A stretch of 64,000 nt of DNA, from contig NC_023758.2 in assembly GCF_000499845.2 (NCBI RefSeq), forward strand, positions 44,375,524 through 44,439,523. Direction: 5' to 3'. The notes beneath the pieces are model-generated. The model did no database searches. It saw only the letters and a list, made by a program, of their open reading frames with translations, and was not told the origin of the DNA. Positions 60,401 through 64,000 of this stretch are shown one piece after another. This DNA comes from Phaseolus vulgaris (taxonomy: Eukaryota; Streptophyta; Magnoliopsida; Fabales; Fabaceae). Made by a program: the position numbers and the translations under genes. Position 1 is the stretch's first letter. The number at the start of each line of letters is the position of its first letter.

Positions 60401-62905
60401 CATGTAAAATGTGCTCTGTGTCTGTCTATTTTTAATATAATATCTTAGTCCAATTAATTGGATTTGATTTAAAATAAAAAAATATGGATTTTGATTTGAA
60501 ATTGATTCATTAAAATGGACTGAAAGTGATATTGATTAGTATGGTTAAGGATCGGATTTGAATATTTGAATTTATTTTTCACCTACAATTTTACAATTTG
60601 ATTCATTCCTCGTGGGAGGGAATTTGCTCATGTTGCTTTTAAAGCACTATGATTTTTTGGTTCTACCAGTACGGATAATCAAAGTGTTGACCGTGCTTAT
60701 CGAATTGGTCAAAAGAAAGATGTCATTGTATATAGACTGATGACGTGCGGAACTGTTGAAGAAAAGATCTACCGGAAACAGGTAATTTTTCCCCTTATTA
60801 TTTTTGTAGAGTATCAATGCAATGAACATATACATGTATATACACGTTTTGCCGAATAAAAAAACATGTATATACACGTGCACATGCATGCAGAAACATG
60901 AAGTGCGTGTGGGTTATGTATGTCATAATTTTGATTGAATTACATGGCAAAAAAATATGTGGTTAAGACATTGATCGAGTTTTTTCGTACAATTTGCATG
61001 TTTTATAGGTATACAAGGGAGGATTATTCAAAACGGCTACCGAACATAAAGAACAGATCCGGTACTTTAGCCAGCAGGTACAATTTTTGTCGGACGTATT
61101 ATTGGTTGAGAAATGCACTTGCATGTTCAAAAAGGTGTGATTTCGTGTAATCTTCCATTCATCCCTTGCAGGATCTTAGGGAACTTTTCAGCCTTCCAAA
61201 AGAAGGATTTGATGTATCTGTTACCCAAAGGCAATTGAATGAGGAGCACGACCGTCAATATACATTGTAATGAGTCTACAATTTCGAAATGTGTTTAATG
61301 TCCTTAGAAATAAGTTGAGTCTAATGAACTCGTAAATTGAACTCAATCTTGTATTTCGTGTAGTGATGACTATTTCAAAGCACACATAGAGTTCTTGAAG
61401 AGTCAAGGCATAGCTGGAGTTAGTCACCACAGTTTACTCTTTTCAAAGACAGGGCCGCCGGTTCGTGCTGAACTTGAGGATGATGAAGTTCCAAGGTAAT
61501 GCTTTGTGGACATGGTCCTACTTTAGGCCTGCATTGGCCAACGGGGCCTGCCTGCGTCTTTTATTTATTGACTGTTTCTTCCTGCACCTCCATAGGTTCT
61601 TCTGTCACCCCATACACAACGTGAAAATACCTTTTTATCTTTCTTGTGCCACTTCCATAGAGTAGTTTCCGGATTATGTAATCCGAACACGCGTTTGAAA
61701 AAAGACTTCCGGATTACATAATCCGGGAACTAATTATGCATATGAAAAAAGACTTCCGGATTATGAAATCCGGAAGCTAATTATGAATTTGAATAAAGAC
61801 TTCTGGATTACGTAATCCGGAATATTACAGAGGGTATTTTTGGAAATAGAAAAATTTGAGGTGAGAGAAGAATATATGGAGATGTAGGAAGAAACAACCT
61901 TATTCATTTTGTAAATATGTTTTTTCTTGTTAAATTTCTTTTAACTTGACCTTTTTTCACTATAAATCTAAGATAGTTAAAAATAAATTTGCAAATAATT
62001 TTTTAATATTTTTGTAGGCTAATGGTTTGATCCATGAACTCATTACATGTATCAACTTGCGTCGGCCTGTAATTAAAAATGCTACGATTTTTAGGTTTAG
62101 GTCGTTCTTGTTCACTATTAATGTTTTACATATTCTTTATCAAACCTAAAGCTCCATCAATGCAATGGTTGCAGGAATTATGGGACTAGATTTATTGGGA
62201 CTTCAAGATCATCATCAAATGACCATATTACTTATGGGTACGAGGCTATCATTGCACTTTTTTTAGAAATTTGAGGTTGCCTTTTGGTTTAGATTTTGAT
62301 TTTTTCAATTTGTGCTTTAAAGCAGCTCCGAGTTTGCATTTAATCCTAAGGATGTTTCCACAAGCAAAAAAGGTTCTTCTCCTATCAGTGCTGGTAAATT
62401 GACCGAATCAGATATCAAGGATAAAATTAATCGGCTCTCTCAAACTCTCTCAAATGCGGTAAGTTTTTTCTCTTGTAGATGGTTAAATTGTTATTCTCTA
62501 CCCTGATTATCATTCTATAGTAATTTAATTCCAATTTTGTCTAAGAATCTCAGAGTCTCAGAAGTGAACAAATTGTACTAGCTGTCCGATTTGGACTTGT
62601 AGGTATATTAAGTCAAGTATGGAAATGGGAAATGGTTATTATCGGAAGTACTCATTTCAGTGACCAACCTTAGATATGGAATAGATGTGTGGATTGACTA
62701 ATTCTGAATCGAGATATTGTGGACTGATTTTATTGTATCCGTTTAATCTTTTCAGGCTATGATTGCTAAATTACCTGACAAGGGTGAGAAACTGCAGAAA
62801 CGGCTTGAGGAACTGAGTTTAGAGCTGGCTGAACTAAGAAGCGAAAGAAATGTGATTGATTTGGATGCTTTTACCACTGAATTTCAACAAGGGTTGAACG
62901 TATAG
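54496..62905 (+). CDS. CHR24: SNF2-family chromatin remodeler CHR24 (ERCC6/ERCC6L-like helicase)
   Basis: Twenty-five exons: 54496-54601, 54676-54768, 54840-54926, 55013-55105, 55191-55268, 55349-55965, 56048-56178, 56279-56333, 56641-56769, 57595-57702, 57828-57883, 57955-58045, 58360-58497, 58592-58669, 58791-58997, 59078-59149, 59409-59489, 59573-59691, 60670-60781, 61009-61077, 61172-61266, 61364-61495, 62175-62237, 62326-62458, 62756-62905. Phases close and give 1,030 residues. The ATPase core runs from about residue 325: Walker [11 protein letters not shown] (349-358), DEGH (462-465), [18 protein letters not shown], then helicase C motifs [42 protein letters not shown] and [20 protein letters not shown]-terminal [20 protein letters not shown] stretch looks coiled-coil. 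Residues 1-150 are low-complexity and built of repeated exons. ERCC6-like members act in DNA repair or at mitotic DNA; the role of plant CHR24 is not shown here. Confidence 0.95.
54840..55348 (+). repeat. Tandemly repeated exon-intron units in CHR24 (exons 3, 4, 5)
   Basis: Three successive exons with their 3' introns are alike. Each exon starts GG after the acceptor and ends one base into a codon before GTAAGT, so all are phase 1-1. Shared codons read (D/E)K(Y/H)EP, then an acidic run, then VV. The introns share a start (GTAAGT(C/G)TT(A/G)T then TTCTCTGC(T/C)TCAC in two copies, slightly changed in the first). Exons 4 and 5 are closest to each other. Confidence 0.85.
59692..60669 (+). other. 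CHR24 intron 18 with AT-rich repeat-like insert
   Basis: At about 60040-60600 the intron has a GGGTGGGCAAGGG block followed by many TGGATTTGAATT-like words in both orientations. This pattern is seen in decayed hAT-type MITEs. The ends were not resolved and no coding sequence was seen. Confidence 0.35.
61574..61895. mobile_element. 322-bp foldback element with an internal palindrome array, in CHR24 intron 22
   Basis: The left end reads GTTTCTTCCTGCACCTCCAT. The right end, reverse-complemented, reads GTTTCTTCCTACATCTCCAT. Inverted similarity continues inward (TTCTTCTGTCACC against TTCTTCTCTCACC; AAAATACC on both sides). The core holds four 22-24-bp palindromes. There is no coding sequence. The TE superfamily is uncertain and no target duplication was recognised. 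Confidence 0.75.
61666..61822. repeat. Array of four CTTCCGGATTA-TAATCCGGAAG palindromes
   Basis: Near-perfect palindromes at 61666-61688, 61706-61729, 61753-61776 and 61800-61822, spaced at about 40-47 bp. The consensus is TTCCGGATTAYGTAATCCGGAA (shown as a degenerate motif). Spacers share AAAAAAGAC and CTAATTATG words, so the units arose by tandem duplication. Confidence 0.9.
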
Positions 62906-64000
62906 TATTATCCCTTCAGGTTTTGCTCAACAGTGTCAAACATTTCATTAAAAGTGTTTCCAATGCTTCATTGGTTAGAAAATGAAATGAAAATTATTTA
63001 GATGGGTTTTTTAAATTTTTTCTTTGTTTTTGGTTTTCAATTTTAGGTTGATCCGAGGAAAGGGTGACCCGTGCACGAGACTTTTTACAAAAATTCCATG
63101 TACTTATTAAGAAATTAAAATAGTTAGAAGAAATGAATATTAGACGCAAGAAAGATAACTAAAATTAATAAATATGAAATTGACATAGTTGGGGAAAAAA
63201 AAACAAATGAAAGTCATTGTAAATAATAATATTTTGGTGCTCTAATATAAATTTATTAACTTATGAACTATATGGGATAGGGACTGTGTACACAAATTTG
63301 CAATAAGTGGCATTAAATATATTAGATTCATTACAACTTTATAGCACTTAGTCACACAATATAACAGAATGAACAAAGAATAGTAAATGAAGAGTGTTGA
63401 GCAATATCAAATTTATTGTCAATAAAAAAATACCTGCATGCATATGTAATCTTAAATAACATAAATTATACAAAGAAAAATATATTTATAAAGAATGATT
63501 TTGTATTTGTCATAAATTCTATCTTAGTACTCTAAAAGAAATCATACAAATACAAAGGTTAAGAGTGTGAGAAAATATAATATAAAACAAAATGAATTAA
63601 ATTAAGATGAGGTTAAACTCACATTTTATATTCATGTGATGCATTACTGTATTTACATTTTTTAAACTCACATGAGCATTTAATACAATAATCTATGTTT
63701 CAATCTATAAAATGAAAAATGAATTATTAGTAAAAGTGCAATTGATTTAGTAAATATGAGAGCTAATTCCATCAAGTGAGAATATGATTGACTTGGTAGA
63801 AAAAATAATATCAAGAGAAAAAAAAATCTGAAAAGTGAAATAAAAAACGTTAAGCAGAAATACAATACAATAATGATGATTAGCTGATGATTAAAATTTT
63901 ACATCCCTTAATTTATAATTTTAAAAAAATATTATACAATAATATACTATTTAGTTATGTAAAATAAATATTTTACGTGGATTATACACCCAAACGGTCC
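62906..64000. other. CHR24 3' UTR and AT-rich downstream DNA
   Basis: No gene supported to the window edge. The first few hundred bases should include the CHR24 3' UTR. No repeat boundary was seen. Confidence 0.5.

Noticed and set aside
1..64000. Prokaryotic operon, CRISPR array, viral or novel defence system
   Set aside because: All supported genes are spliced or single-exon plant nuclear genes, and no direct-repeat/spacer array or phage-like cluster was seen.

Overview
This is nuclear DNA of a flowering plant, almost certainly a papilionoid legume (Phaseolus/Vigna/Glycine type). The evidence is AT-rich intergenic DNA, many short GT-AG introns, plant-specific families (TBL, PMT, RGLG, NF-YB), a plastid-type purine enzyme, and foldback and LTR remnants that look like legume elements. 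The species is inferred, not proven. No prokaryotic system, CRISPR array, rRNA or tRNA gene was seen.

Nine protein-coding genes are supported, seven of them with exon models whose reading phases close exactly. From left to right: PUR5 (AIR synthetase, minus, 912-3099); a TBL14-like polysaccharide O-acetyltransferase (minus, 5237-9779); a PMT26-like Golgi methyltransferase (plus, 16804-21233); an intronless NF-YB7-like histone-fold factor (plus, 23777-24466); an RGLG-type RING E3 ligase (plus, 27646-34215); an unrecognised 55-residue protein (minus, 35775-35942); organellar MnmG/GidA (plus, 43495-51082); a 129-residue two-helix membrane protein (plus, 52231-52620); and the SNF2 remodeler CHR24 (plus, 54496-62905, 25 exons).

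The genes do not form one pathway. From memory, the order resembles Arabidopsis blocks: CHR24, RGLG3, TBL14 and PMT26 lie close together near At5g63950-At5g64030, and MnmG and NF-YB7 near At2g13440-At2g13570. The window is therefore best read as a conserved ancestral gene neighbourhood expanded by transposons. TBL14 and PMT26 are divergent neighbours that both act on wall polysaccharides in the Golgi.

Intergenic DNA at 11-16 kb and 36-43 kb holds most of the repeats: large inverted-repeat elements, a CACTA-end foldback element with an apparent TAA target duplication, LTR fragments and AT microsatellites. Several introns also carry insertions: two related foldbacks in TBL14, a copia fragment in RGLG, and a palindrome-bearing element in CHR24.

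The most notable observations are a tandem run of three phase-matched exons in CHR24, a 168-bp in-frame duplication in the TBL14 stem, a GC-AG intron in MnmG, upstream ORFs before several genes, and the 55-residue gene.
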